Source: Methylocystis sp. H62 (GTDB taxonomy: Bacteria; Pseudomonadota; Alphaproteobacteria; Rhizobiales; Beijerinckiaceae). Taken from it: a DNA stretch of 64,000 bases. Both the position numbers and the translations under genes were made by a program. Under the pieces are notes generated by a model. That model searched no databases, was not told the origin of the DNA, and was given only the letters and a program-made list of their open reading frames with translations. The stretch covers positions 1 through 64,000 of the forward strand of contig NZ_JADNQZ010000050.1 of assembly GCF_015709515.1 (NCBI RefSeq), read 5' to 3'. This document shows positions 1-7,749 of the stretch, piece after piece (positions within the stretch are counted from its first letter, which is position 1; each line of letters starts with the position of its first letter).

Positions 1-1
1 C

Positions 2-1045
2 GTCTTTCTCGGCCTCGAACATTGGGACTTCTACTTCGGCTACAACAATGACGTCGCGCGCTACGCGGCGGCGCCGCTCAATATCTTCGCGCCCGTCTAT
101 TCGCCCGGCGTCAGCTATGCCGGGGCCTATTGGTCGAATGGCGTGGCGCGCGCCATCAGCCGCTCGGTTTATGGCCAGGACCTCATCGATCTGAGCGAGA
201 ACTGGCGCATCCTGATCGGCGGGCGCTACGATCTCCTCGCCCAGCGTGAACGCGTCTTCGACCCGCTCGGCGCGCTGACGGGAGAGCCGACATCGAGCCT
301 GAGCAAAGGCGTAAAGGGCTATATTTCGCCGCGCGCCGGCATCCTCTTTCGGCCGAATGAAGAGACGCAATTCTTCGCCGCTTACGGCAAATCGCTCATC
401 CCCAACACCGGCGTGCGGGTCCAAAGCGGCGAAGCGCCGCCGCCGCAGCAGGACACCCAGTATGAGCTGGGCTTGCGGCGCGAGTTTCTCGATCGCAAGA
501 TGAGCTTCGAGGTCGGGCTCTTTGACATCACCCGCGACAATGTCGCGATCCCCAATCCGGCGAATCCGAGCGGCTTCTATTCCGTCGTCACCGGCCAGCA
601 GCATAGCCATGGCGTTGAGGTCAACCTCGGCGGCGAGATCCTGCCGAATCTCAAAATCAACGCCGCCGCCACGTTCCTGCATGCGCTCGTGTCGAAGGAC
701 GACAATATCCCCTCGCAGCAGGGCAGCGATCTCTTGGGCGCGCCAAGGCGCGTTTACAACTTTTCCGCCAATTACACATTCGATTCGGGCGACCTCAAGG
801 GGCTCGAACTCGGCGCAAGCTACTATTACGCCAGCCGCCTCGAGGCGACGCTGCCCAACACCTACGGCTTCACCCTCGCGCCCCAGCAAATGCTCGGCGC
901 TTCCCTCGCCTATAGCTTCAACGACAATCTCAAATTCGAACTCAACGCCGCAAATCTGACGAACCAATCCAACTGGACATCAAACGGCGCCCTCTATCAC
1001 GGCGAGCCAACGACCGTCGCCGCAAGCCTCAATTACAAATACTAG
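2..1045 (+). CDS. TonB-dependent siderophore receptor, C-terminal part (5' end outside window)
   Basis: The reading frame is open from the first bases of the window, so the gene starts upstream and only about 347 residues are visible. They show alternating beta-strand segments rich in aromatic and small residues, phrases typical of ferrichrome/FhuA-like receptors (ISPRAGILFRP, YELGLRREF, ELNAANLTNQ), and a last strand ending in Lys-Tyr, the aromatic C-terminus needed for outer-membrane assembly. These receptors import ferric siderophores across the outer membrane using TonB energy. The plug domain and TonB box lie outside the window, so the substrate cannot be read. The gene is followed by the boundary of the integrase-bearing region. 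Confidence 0.9.
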   Translation, partial: VFLGLEHWDFYFGYNNDVARYAAAPLNIFAPVYSPGVSYAGAYWSNGVARAISRSVYGQDLIDLSENWRILIGGRYDLLAQRERVFDPLGALTGEPTSSLSKGVKGYISPRAGILFRPNEETQFFAAYGKSLIPNTGVRVQSGEAPPPQQDTQYELGLRREFLDRKMSFEVGLFDITRDNVAIPNPANPSGFYSVVTGQQHSHGVEVNLGGEILPNLKINAAATFLHALVSKDDNIPSQQGSDLLGAPRRVYNFSANYTFDSGDLKGLELGASYYYASRLEATLPNTYGFTLAPQQMLGASLAYSFNDNLKFELNAANLTNQSNWTSNGALYHGEPTTVAASLNYKY

Positions 1046-1373
1046 AGGGAGCGCGGACCGCGTATGAAAATTCTCGGAGCCAAGGAACATGACGAACGGC
1101 CAGACGAGCCTGAGCATGCCGCCGTCAGGCGGATACTTCGCGCATGGACCTGATTTCGCTTCTCTGGGGGTTGCGCGCCGCCGAGCATGTTCGCGCCATA
1201 GCTCTCTGCAGCCACCGCGCGCCATCTTGCGTTGTCGAACGCCGATAGCTGTTTCCGGTTGCCTGTTTCTGCCGCCGTAAGCCCCCTCTCGCGCTACACC
1301 TGCTAGAGCGCTCTTGCGCGCGAAATCCAGGCCACCAATTCTGTTTCCAACGTGCTTCACGAAACACCAGAGA
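1046..1373. other. Intergenic stretch at the edge of the integrase region
   Basis: About 330 bases between the receptor stop and the AlpA-like gene. Two short plus-strand frames start with ATG near 1063 and 1145 (about 29 and 34 codons), but neither resembles a known protein and no convincing ribosome binding site was seen. Longer frames on the minus strand look like chance open frames in GC-rich DNA. No tRNA end or obvious attachment-site repeat was recognised. It is plausibly the junction between chromosomal backbone and an integrated element. Confidence 0.4.
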
Positions 1374-1601
1374 ATGGAAGAAGGTCCCGTGGCCGACGCT
1401 GAACGGATCATCCGCATAAAGACCGTGCTTGCCCGCACCGGCCTGTCCCGCTCGACGCTCTATCGCAAGATCGCCGAAGGCACATTCCCGCGCCAAGTAC
1501 CGATCAGCGTCAATGGCGCAGGTTGGCATGAATCCGCCGTCAATCGCTGGATCGCCGATCCCGCCGGCTATCGCGCCGAGTATGCGGATCGCGCGTCGTA
1601 G
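1374..1601 (+). CDS. AlpA-family phage/plasmid-type DNA-binding regulator
   Basis: A small protein of about 75 residues with the AlpA/excisionase-like winged helix: IIRIKTVLARTGLSRSTLYR, then a basic turn (EGTFPRQVPIS) and a GWHESAVNRWI recognition segment. AlpA proteins are encoded by P4-like satellites and integrative elements and regulate integrase or excision. ATG at 1374 is used here; an in-frame GTG at 1389, preceded by AGAAGG, is an equally good start, and an upstream extension to 1314 lacks family similarity. The gene converges on the integrase with only 8 bp between stop codons, supporting a shared mobile origin. Confidence 0.85.
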   Translation: MEEGPVADAERIIRIKTVLARTGLSRSTLYRKIAEGTFPRQVPISVNGAGWHESAVNRWIADPAGYRAEYADRAS

Positions 1602-1609
1602 GCGCGCCT

Positions 1610-2818
1610 TCAAGCTGCCTGGCTTGCTTTGCGCAACGGCGCAACTTTGTCGCCAGCCTTCTTCGCGCAATAGCTGGCCCAGGCCTCCATGAGCTTGCGG
1701 CGCTTGTCGAAGAGGTCGCCTCGCCGATAGGCGGCTTCGGCCTTGTTGCCGATGGCGTGAGCCAGCGCCATTTCGCAAACCTCATGAGGAAAGCCTGTCG
1801 TCTCCGAAGCCCAATCGCGAAAGGTGGAACGAAAGCCGTGAACGGTGATCTCCGCCTTCATCCGGCGTAGCAGCATCGCCATCGCCATGGATGACAGCGG
1901 CTTGTTTGGCTTGGGACCGGGAAACAAATAACCCTCCGTCCCGAGCTTCGCCATCGCCTCCACGATCTTCAACGCGCGCGGCGACAGGGGCGTGCGATGC
2001 TCCCGTCCCGCCTTCATGCGGGCGGCCGGGATGATCCAGACCTTCTTCTCCGTGTCGATCTCATCCCATTGTGCGCCCATCACCTCGCCGGAACGGGCGG
2101 CGGTGAGAATGGCGAACTCCAGCGCCCGAGGCGCCACCGCGCTGCGCCCTCTGAGGTCAGCCATGAATTCGGGGATGGCGTCATAGGGCAAAGCCGCATG
2201 ATGCCCACGCGAAAGCCGCTGGCGCTTGGGCAGGAGTTGGTCGAGATGCCCACGCCAACGCGCCGGGTTCTCGCCTGAGCGGCAGCCCTTGGCCTTGGCG
2301 GCGTCCAACACATTCTCGATCCGGCCGCGCAGGCGCTCGGCCGTCTCGGGCGTGCGGTTCCATAAGCCTTGCAACACGCCGAGGACATCCTGCGTGCCGA
2401 TCTCGTTCACCTGCTTGCCGCGCATGGGCCTGGCGTATTTGGTGAGCGTCATCGTCCATTGCGCCGCGTGCTTGGCGTTGCGCCAGGACGGCCGCATCGC
2501 TTCCACATAGGCGTCGGCGCATTCCCCGAATGTGGGGATGCGATCATCCTTGGCGCGCGCGGCTCTGGGATCGCCGCCGGCCGCCAGTATCTCGCGCAGC
2601 TTCACGGCCTCGCTCCGCGCCTTGGCGAGCGACAGGTCGCGCCTGCCGCCAATGCCGAGTTCGGTGCGCTTGCCATTCCGCGCATACATGAAAATCCAAC
2701 GCTGCCGGCCCTGCTGGTCGATGAACAGATAGAGGCCGCCGCCATCGGAATGGCGTCCTGGCTTACGGAGCTTGGCCGCTTGCGTCGCGCTCAGCTTGTT
2801 GAGGGTTCGACCCGCCAT
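1610..2818 (-). CDS. Tyrosine recombinase, P4-type integrase
   Basis: About 400 residues with an N-terminal DUF4102-type arm-binding domain (roughly residues 5-90), a SAM-like core-binding domain (about 95-195) and a C-terminal catalytic domain. Counting from the GTG at 2824, the catalytic set is visible: Arg244 (TAARSGEVMGAQW), His329/Arg332 (VHGFRSTFRDWASE), His356 (LAHAIGN) and nucleophile Tyr366 (AAYRRGD). ATG at 2818 and GTG at 2824 are both possible starts. Such enzymes insert prophage-like or island DNA at tRNA or other att sites. The gene looks intact and full length. The next features in both directions (AlpA, PIN-like protein, toxin-antitoxin) are typical island cargo. No flanking att repeat was identified. 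Confidence 0.95.
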   Translation of the reverse strand: MAGRTLNKLSATQAAKLRKPGRHSDGGGLYLFIDQQGRQRWIFMYARNGKRTELGIGGRRDLSLAKARSEAVKLREILAAGGDPRAARAKDDRIPTFGECADAYVEAMRPSWRNAKHAAQWTMTLTKYARPMRGKQVNEIGTQDVLGVLQGLWNRTPETAERLRGRIENVLDAAKAKGCRSGENPARWRGHLDQLLPKRQRLSRGHHAALPYDAIPEFMADLRGRSAVAPRALEFAILTAARSGEVMGAQWDEIDTEKKVWIIPAARMKAGREHRTPLSPRALKIVEAMAKLGTEGYLFPGPKPNKPLSSMAMAMLLRRMKAEITVHGFRSTFRDWASETTGFPHEVCEMALAHAIGNKAEAAYRRGDLFDKRRKLMEAWASYCAKKAGDKVAPLRKASQAA

Positions 2819-2831
2819 ACCCACATCTCAT

Positions 2832-2850
2832 GGTCCCATTATCGGTCCCA
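2832..2850. repeat. Paired 7-bp direct repeat upstream of the integrase
   Basis: GGTCCCA occurs at 2832-2838 and again at 2844-2850, a 12-bp period just 5' of the integrase start. Short direct repeats of this sort can be recombinase arm sites or part of a regulator operator. The assignment is only suggestive. Confidence 0.3.
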
Positions 2851-2940
2851 CTTAATGCGCCGGATTGGGTGGAATGTCCAGAGACAACATGCTACTGAGA
2901 ATTCACACAAACTACTAATAACGATGAACAAAAATCCATT

Positions 2941-3159
2941 TCAGAGCGTGTTATCGAAACCCCGAAAATCCCAATTGCGACGGACGCCCCCTCCGCCAGT
3001 AGCGCCGCAAAGACGGATGAGTTCGGGGTATGCTCGCGGCGACGCTCGCGCGAGACCCTGCCGCCCCTTGATAACGGAGGCTAGGATTTCGGAAAGACGC
3101 TCGGGGTCAGGCGGACGTTCCTCCAAATGACGGGCGGCAAGGTCATCCAGCTTTTCCAT
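2941..3159 (-). CDS. Small hypothetical protein overlapping the PIN-like gene
   Basis: A 72-residue frame beginning MEKLDDLAARHLEERPPDPE. Its ATG at 3159 lies inside the 3' end of the PIN-like gene, giving a 17-bp overlap typical of translational coupling. The first half is charged and helix-like (ARHLEERPPDPERLSEILAS). The second half is basic and Gly-rich. No family was recognised. A longer frame from 3222 would overlap the upstream gene more deeply and is less likely. Position suggests it is co-expressed with the PIN-like protein, but whether it is a partner, an inhibitor or a spurious frame is unknown. Confidence 0.45.
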   Translation of the reverse strand: MEKLDDLAARHLEERPPDPERLSEILASVIKGRQGLARASPRAYPELIRLCGATGGGGVRRNWDFRGFDNTL

Positions 3160-4312
3160 CGGAATTGCCCGCTGAGCGACGACCGATAAGGTCACGCACG
3201 ATGGACAGAGCCTCGTCGACATTGGCTGTGACTCGGCAGCCGTTTATGTCGCAGAGACCCGTGTGCCTTGAGTGGGCGAGACTGCTCAGAAAGCCCTCCG
3301 TCAAGAAGGCGTCACAGTAAGCCAGCGCTGCCGCCGCATGTTCGAAGTCGTAGAAATGATTCTCTTCGAAGGTTGTCATCTTGTTCCACCGCAGACCAGC
3401 GTGGAGGCTGGCCAGCGCATGGATCGTGCGCAGAGCCTGTTTTGTGCCGGGTTTCTGAAACGCGGCGATAAGAAGATTGCGGCACATCCTTTCGCACTCG
3501 ATCCACGATGGCGACCCGCGTTCGGTGGGCGCCTTACCAGCACGTTCAGCCATGCTGGCCATCACGTCAGCCGCAAGGTCGCTGCACACGTCAAGCCCAC
3601 CGACGATCTCGTCTCTGTAAGTCCGCTGATAGCTCTTCAGCGTGGGCATGTGCGCCTTTATGTCTGCGTCGATATTTGATGCGCTCTGCCGAATCTCGTT
3701 CCTAAACGGCAGGCCCACGTCCCCCATGGTCTCGACCATCTCCGAAAGACCTATTCCCCACATCTTGTCGAAAAAGCTCTTCTGGAGCGCGAATTCGGTT
3801 GCTTTGTCGAGGTTCGGCAGCGAGGGATGAACATAGCCAAGTGCGTAACTCAGTTTCGTCCACACCAACTCCTGCATGGCGTAAAGATTTCGCTCGTTGT
3901 TACAACTATAGAAGAAGCGCGCGATCTCAGTTCCGATGCGCGCGCGGCCGGTCGTGAGACTGACGCCGAGGCTGAGTTCGTCGATCAATTGAGCGGTCGC
4001 GATACGACGGGTTGGCGTGTTCGCCTGCTTCATCACTTCGACGAAGGTGCTTTCGCTGATAGGGCATACGAGCTTGCCTTCCGAGACGCCGCTCCGAAGC
4101 AGGCAGAGCAGTTCTCGCGAGGCATCGCGGGTCTCTGTGCCATCCTCAACTTCGCGGGCAATGATCCAAAAGCAGAGGTCCAAATAGACCTTCGCTCGTC
4201 CTCCAATGGATCGAGCAAGGTCGATTTGGCGGCCGCGAGCATAGGCGTCAATAGTCTTGCAGTGCGCCGTTTCTGTCGCGGAGAAAGCATCTTTGAGATT
4301 ACGAGGTGTCAT
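3143..4312 (-). CDS. PIN-like domain protein, putative nuclease of accessory island
   Basis: A 389-residue protein. Near the N-terminus KVYLDLCFWI matches the first strand and first acidic residue (Asp45) of PIN-fold nucleases. Near the C-terminus NHFYDFEHAAAALAYCDAFL places Asp322 and Asp334 like the later acidic positions of PIN-like proteins. The long helical middle (about residues 90-310) matches nothing I recognise. PIN proteins are usually metal-dependent RNases found in toxins and defence loci, so RNA cleavage is an inference from residues and context. The gene sits between integrase and higBA, and its base composition is visibly less GC-rich than the neighbouring backbone, consistent with horizontal acquisition. 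The 154 bp upstream hold no other gene. Confidence 0.6.
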   Translation of the reverse strand: MTPRNLKDAFSATETAHCKTIDAYARGRQIDLARSIGGRAKVYLDLCFWIIAREVEDGTETRDASRELLCLLRSGVSEGKLVCPISESTFVEVMKQANTPTRRIATAQLIDELSLGVSLTTGRARIGTEIARFFYSCNNERNLYAMQELVWTKLSYALGYVHPSLPNLDKATEFALQKSFFDKMWGIGLSEMVETMGDVGLPFRNEIRQSASNIDADIKAHMPTLKSYQRTYRDEIVGGLDVCSDLAADVMASMAERAGKAPTERGSPSWIECERMCRNLLIAAFQKPGTKQALRTIHALASLHAGLRWNKMTTFEENHFYDFEHAAAALAYCDAFLTEGFLSSLAHSRHTGLCDINGCRVTANVDEALSIVRDLIGRRSAGNSDGKAG

Positions 4313-4466
4313 AGCCAGATAGCTGGTTGAAACATGCCGACATGATCGCGCTGTTTTCGATCAAAGGGAACATTCCGACTCTACCCTGACGCTCGCTTCG
4401 CGAGTACGGCGGCGCTATCTCGGGTGCGGCAATCTCCGGGCTGCCTCAACGCAGCGCCGGCGCGCA

Positions 4467-4775
4467 TCACGCGACGGCCTTCAACGGCTTCGCCCGTTCG
4501 ATCCGCTTGCGCTCGCGCGGCGAATGCATCGCCTCCCAAAGATCGCTGCGTCGCTGCACGTTCAGCCAGAAGTCGGGGCTGTTGCCGAACACGCGGGCGA
4601 GAATGAGCGCGGTCGGCGCCGTCACGTTCCTGCGGTCATTGCATAGTTCGTTGACATGCTTGCGCTGGACGCCCATCGCCTCCGCCAGCGCGGTCTGGGT
4701 CAGTCCCATCGGCTCCATGAACTCCTCGACCAGAATCTCCGCCACCGTCACGGGCTTGCGCGTCGTCATCAACAT
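4467..4775 (-). CDS. higA: HigA-family antitoxin (XRE-type HTH)
   Basis: About 102 residues with the HigA/VapI signature: a leading EILVEEFMEPMGLTQTALAE segment, an HTH (LAEAMGVQRKHVNELCNDRR) and the tail motif LARVFGNSPDFWLNVQRRSD. HigA neutralises HigB and represses the operon. A GTG at 4787 overlaps the toxin stop, but ATG at 4775 has a better ribosome site (GAGG six bases upstream) and gives the usual family length. The order toxin then antitoxin on the minus strand is the characteristic higBA arrangement, the reverse of most type II systems. Confidence 0.93.
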   Translation of the reverse strand: MLMTTRKPVTVAEILVEEFMEPMGLTQTALAEAMGVQRKHVNELCNDRRNVTAPTALILARVFGNSPDFWLNVQRRSDLWEAMHSPRERKRIERAKPLKAVA

Positions 4776-4783
4776 GGCTCGCC

Positions 4784-5080
4784 TCACTGGTGACTGTGGT
4801 TGTCCAGATAGACGCCGGATGCTTCACCGTTAGCGCCATCCCATTGAAAGATGAGTCGCCACTGCTTGTTCACCCGGATCGAATGAAAGTCGGCCAGATC
4901 GCCGCGCAGTTTCTCGAAGTGATTGCTCGGCGGGACACGCAGATCCTGATCCGTCGCCGCATCGTCGATCATCTGTAGTTTGCGGAACAGGCGGTTTTCG
5001 AGATCGGGCGGGATTTTCTTTGAGCGTACGTCGTCGACAAAGAAGGCGCGCCACCAATCGTCCCGAAAGCTCTCGATCAT
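4784..5080 (-). CDS. higB: HigB/RelE-like toxin, mRNA interferase
   Basis: 98 residues starting MIESFRDDWWRAFFVDD, with DLENRLFRKLQMIDDA, a PPSNHFEKLRGDL stretch and a basic core strand VNKQWRLIFQW, all diagnostic of the HigB branch of the RelE/ParE fold. Family members cleave mRNA on the ribosome. The stop codon overlaps the possible GTG start of higA, so the two are one transcript. Direct repeats just upstream are likely operator sites. The family's Arg/Lys residues in the last strands are present, so the toxin looks active. Confidence 0.93.
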   Translation of the reverse strand: MIESFRDDWWRAFFVDDVRSKKIPPDLENRLFRKLQMIDDAATDQDLRVPPSNHFEKLRGDLADFHSIRVNKQWRLIFQWDGANGEASGVYLDNHSHQ

Positions 5081-5087
5081 GCCGCAA

Positions 5088-5116
5088 CTCTATAGGGGCA
5101 TATGTACCACTCTATG
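5088..5116 (-). promoter_or_regulatory. Candidate higBA operator: two direct repeats 22 bp apart
   Basis: ACTCTAT occurs at 5088-5094 and again at 5110-5116, each followed by a G-rich triplet. The 22-bp spacing is two helical turns, directly upstream of the higB start. HigA proteins autoregulate by binding such sites. No experiment or motif model supports this beyond position and symmetry. Confidence 0.5.
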
Positions 5117-5321
5117 GGTCACTTGGCAATGCGGACGCGCCGTCCAAGGCTCGGCTGTTAAATCCCACATTCCGACCGGCGCCAAACGCCCCCCGCGATC
5201 CGCCGGCGTTTCCTGCTGCGCCCAGACCAGCTACAAAGCGAAGCATGAATAGGGTCTTGTCGCTCGTGCGCGCAGCGCAATACTCGAGCCGATCGCACAA
5301 ATCTCGCTCAAAGGGAACGAC

Positions 5322-6437
5322 GTGATTCAGCGGTTCCTACGGCTTGCGATGGGCTATTGGAGCGGCCAAACGCGACGCACCGCGTGGTTTCTGTCAATCG
5401 GATTTCTCATCTGCCTCGTCGTGAACACTTACATGGCTCTGGCCGTGACTCGTTGGAGCAAAAGCTTCTTCGACGCGCTTCAAACGCATAAAGTCGATGA
5501 AGTCACCGGAGGAATTCTTCAGCTCGCCATTCTGGCCGTCGGCGTCGGTCTTGCCGCGATCGCCACAACGCAGTTTCGTATGAGACTTCAGGTCAACTGG
5601 CGATTGTGGCTCACCGCCTCGCTCATCGAGAAATGGCTCGTCAACGAATCTCGCCAAGCCTGCGCCATATCCCCCGCCATCGATAATCCGGAGGCCCGCA
5701 TCGCCGATGACGGCCGGCTGGCGATCGAGCTTTTTGTCGATCTCGCCGGCGGCGTCATCAATATTTTTTTGGTGTCGGCCGCCTTCATCATCGTTCTGTG
5801 GCAAGTCGGGGGATCCTATGAGTTTCTCGGCGTCGTCATCCCCGGCTATCTGGTGCTCGCGGTCTTCGTCTATTCGGTGGTGACGTCGTTTTGCATGTGG
5901 GTGCTGGGGCGACCGCTGGTGGCAAGCGTCGAAGCAAAGGCGGCGGCGGAGGGGAATTTCCGCTATGCGCTCACCCGCGCTCGTCATGAGTTCGAATCGA
6001 GAGCGGTGGTGGAAGCCGACGAGGACATCGATCGCGATATCGGCGATTATCTGCGTCATCCTGTCGTTAAAGGGGTTCCGATCATTCCGGATCGGCTGCC
6101 CGAGATCGACGCGCAGAGCGGCAATCCCTTCGACAGATTTCTCTTTCTGCTCGCAATGACCTGGGGCAGCGTCATCCAGGGGCAGACAAAAATTGTTTTT
6201 TTAACGCACGCCAACAATCTTCTGGCTCCCGCCGTCCCCCTGTTGCTTGGCGCGCCGAAATATCTTGCCGGCGATTTGACGCTCGGAGATCTGATGCAGG
6301 CCGCCGCAGCCTTTTTGCAGGTGCAGCTTTCGCTGAATTGGCTCGCCGATAACGCCCTGAGCATCGCGAACTGGTCGGCTTCGGCGCGGCGCGTCGCGGC
6401 CCTTGATTTAGCCATCGACACGACACGTGAGGAATAG
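5322..6437 (+). CDS. SbmA/BacA-like ABC transporter membrane protein without ATPase domain
   Basis: 371 residues with several transmembrane segments (FLSIGFLICLVVNTYMALAV, then segments near residues 60, 145, 175 and 290). It carries the family hallmark N-P-E-x-R-I-x-D-D (DNPEARIADDGR), where SbmA/BacA and YddA proteins have NPDQRI. The protein stops right after the membrane domain (LADNALSIANWSASARRV), where YddA-type proteins continue into an ATP-binding domain. It is therefore a permease-only form like BacA/SbmA, which import peptides using the proton gradient. It is somewhat shorter than BacA (about 420). GGGAAC upstream serves as ribosome site. Peptide import is inferred from family only. 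Confidence 0.8.
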   Translation: MIQRFLRLAMGYWSGQTRRTAWFLSIGFLICLVVNTYMALAVTRWSKSFFDALQTHKVDEVTGGILQLAILAVGVGLAAIATTQFRMRLQVNWRLWLTASLIEKWLVNESRQACAISPAIDNPEARIADDGRLAIELFVDLAGGVINIFLVSAAFIIVLWQVGGSYEFLGVVIPGYLVLAVFVYSVVTSFCMWVLGRPLVASVEAKAAAEGNFRYALTRARHEFESRAVVEADEDIDRDIGDYLRHPVVKGVPIIPDRLPEIDAQSGNPFDRFLFLLAMTWGSVIQGQTKIVFLTHANNLLAPAVPLLLGAPKYLAGDLTLGDLMQAAAAFLQVQLSLNWLADNALSIANWSASARRVAALDLAIDTTREE

Positions 6438-6473
6438 CGTGCGCTTGCAACGCAGCGCCGACCAAGAGGGAAC

Positions 6474-7175
6474 ATGAGCCGGCTTCGCGTCCACCGGGAA
6501 AGTCATCTCGTCCAGCGCATCGGCTGGCTGCGGGCGGCGGTGCTCGGCGCCAATGACGGCATCGTGTCGACGGCGAGTCTGATCGTCGGCGTCGCCGCCG
6601 CTGAAGCGTCACGCAATGATGTGCTCGTCGCTGGCGCGGCGGGGTTGGTGGCCGGCGCGATGTCGATGGCGGCGGGCGAATATGTTTCGGTCAGCTCTCA
6701 ATCCGATACCGAAAAGGCCGACCTCGCGCGCGAACGCGAAGAATTGAGCGATTATGCCGAACTCGAAAGAGAGGAGCTTGCGCAGATCTATGTCGAGCGC
6801 GGCGTCGACCTTGAGCTGGCGCGGGAAGTCGCGTTGCAGCTGATGGAGAAGGACGCGCTGACCGCGCACGCGCGCGACGAATTGGGCATCTCCGACATCG
6901 CCAGCGCGCGGCCGGTGCAGGCGGCGCTGACCTCGGCCGTCACCTTTGCCGCGGGCGCCGCGCTGCCGCTGCTCATCGGCGGGATCGCGCCGCACGACGC
7001 GATCATCCCCATCGTCTCGGCCGCGTCTTTAGGGTGCCTCGCGCTGCTTGGCGCCATTGGCGCGAAAGCCGGCGGCGCCGGCGTCCTGCGCGCCGCGGTG
7101 CGCGTGACGTTCTGGGGCGCATTGGCGCTGGCGCTGACGGCGGGCGTCGGCAGGATATTCGGTATGGCCGTTTAA
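6474..7175 (+). CDS. VIT1/CCC1 family Fe2+/Mn2+ transporter
   Basis: 233 residues. The N-terminal half has the family signature LGANDGIVSTASLIVGVAAA and GLVAGAMSMAAGEYVSVSSQ. A central acidic amphipathic segment (EREELSDYAELEREELAQIY) corresponds to the cytoplasmic metal-binding helix of VIT1. Three further membrane spans follow. Relatives move iron or manganese out of the cytosol. The gene is 36 bp downstream of the SbmA-like gene on the same strand and may be cotranscribed with it. An accessory role in metal homeostasis fits the mntH gene elsewhere in the window, but no metal-responsive site was seen here. Confidence 0.92.
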   Translation: MSRLRVHRESHLVQRIGWLRAAVLGANDGIVSTASLIVGVAAAEASRNDVLVAGAAGLVAGAMSMAAGEYVSVSSQSDTEKADLAREREELSDYAELEREELAQIYVERGVDLELAREVALQLMEKDALTAHARDELGISDIASARPVQAALTSAVTFAAGAALPLLIGGIAPHDAIIPIVSAASLGCLALLGAIGAKAGGAGVLRAAVRVTFWGALALALTAGVGRIFGMAV

Positions 7176-7256
7176 TGGCGGTTTAAAAGAACCGGCGATC
7201 GCGGAAACGGTGTCTATATGGCGAATGCAAGAAGCAGATTGCGAATGGAGCAGCAG

Positions 7257-7691
7257 ATGATTCGCCTGGGTTTTGTCGCGATCCTGAGCGTCGCTTTCAA
7301 TTTGGTCGGGGCGGCCGTCGCGAAGGAGCCTGCGCCAGCCGAAGTCGTCACGGAAATCGCCAGGACCACGAAAACCGCCACTGGGCAGCCGATCACGCTA
7401 CCGCAGGGGCCCTTGGAGGTCGTGGCTTCGATGTACACTCTGGCGCCCGGCGTCAGATTGCCGGAACACAAGCATCCGTATCAGCGCTATGCCTATATTC
7501 TTGAAGGGGAACTGATGGTCCAGCAGGGCGATGCCTCGTCGCGCGTCTATCATGCTGGAGAATTCGTCATAGAGAGCGTCGACCGCTGGCATTTCGGCGC
7601 GACGGTCGGGGCCGTTCCGGTCAAATTGCTGGTCATCGATCAGTTGCCGCCAGGCGGCGAGGTAACGATCAATCGGCCGCCAACGCCGTAG
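7257..7691 (+). CDS. Secreted single-domain cupin protein
   Basis: About 144 residues from ATG 7257, chosen because GGAG sits six bases upstream and the product then begins with a clean signal peptide (MIRLGFVAILSVAFNLVGA, cleavage after AVA). Upstream in-frame starts (7218, 7245) would spoil the signal. The mature part is one cupin barrel: motif 1 contains LPEHKHPYQRYAYILEGEL (two His and a following Tyr/Glu) and motif 2 ends with SVDRWHFGATVG. The ligands suggest a bound metal ion in the periplasm. Substrate is unknown; similar proteins are annotated only as cupins. It is followed by a hairpin and a convergent methyltransferase gene. Confidence 0.85.
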   Translation: MIRLGFVAILSVAFNLVGAAVAKEPAPAEVVTEIARTTKTATGQPITLPQGPLEVVASMYTLAPGVRLPEHKHPYQRYAYILEGELMVQQGDASSRVYHAGEFVIESVDRWHFGATVGAVPVKLLVIDQLPPGGEVTINRPPTP

Positions 7692-7705
7692 CACGGCAGA
7701 ACTCG

Positions 7706-7740
7706 AACGCCCGTCCGTTAGACATCCGACAGGCGTTTTT
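7706..7740. terminator. Candidate terminator between convergent genes
   Basis: AACGCC (7706-7711) can pair with GGCGTT (7732-7737) and runs into TTTTT at 7736-7740, in the 58-bp gap between the cupin and methyltransferase stop codons. The loop is long (20 nt), so strength is uncertain. Confidence 0.45.
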
Positions 7741-7749
7741 CATGTCGCC

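Noticed and set aside
5120-5200. A stretch with GGCTGTTAAATCCCAC and a terminal GCGCCA resembling a tRNA 3' part and possible attachment site
   Set aside because: No acceptor stem partner or cloverleaf could be drawn, and the T-loop does not match GTTCRANNC.
4361-5318. 11-bp direct match TCAAAGGGAAC at 4361-4371 and 5308-5318 as att repeats
   Set aside because: Too short, and the second copy overlaps the ribosome site of the downstream gene; likely chance.
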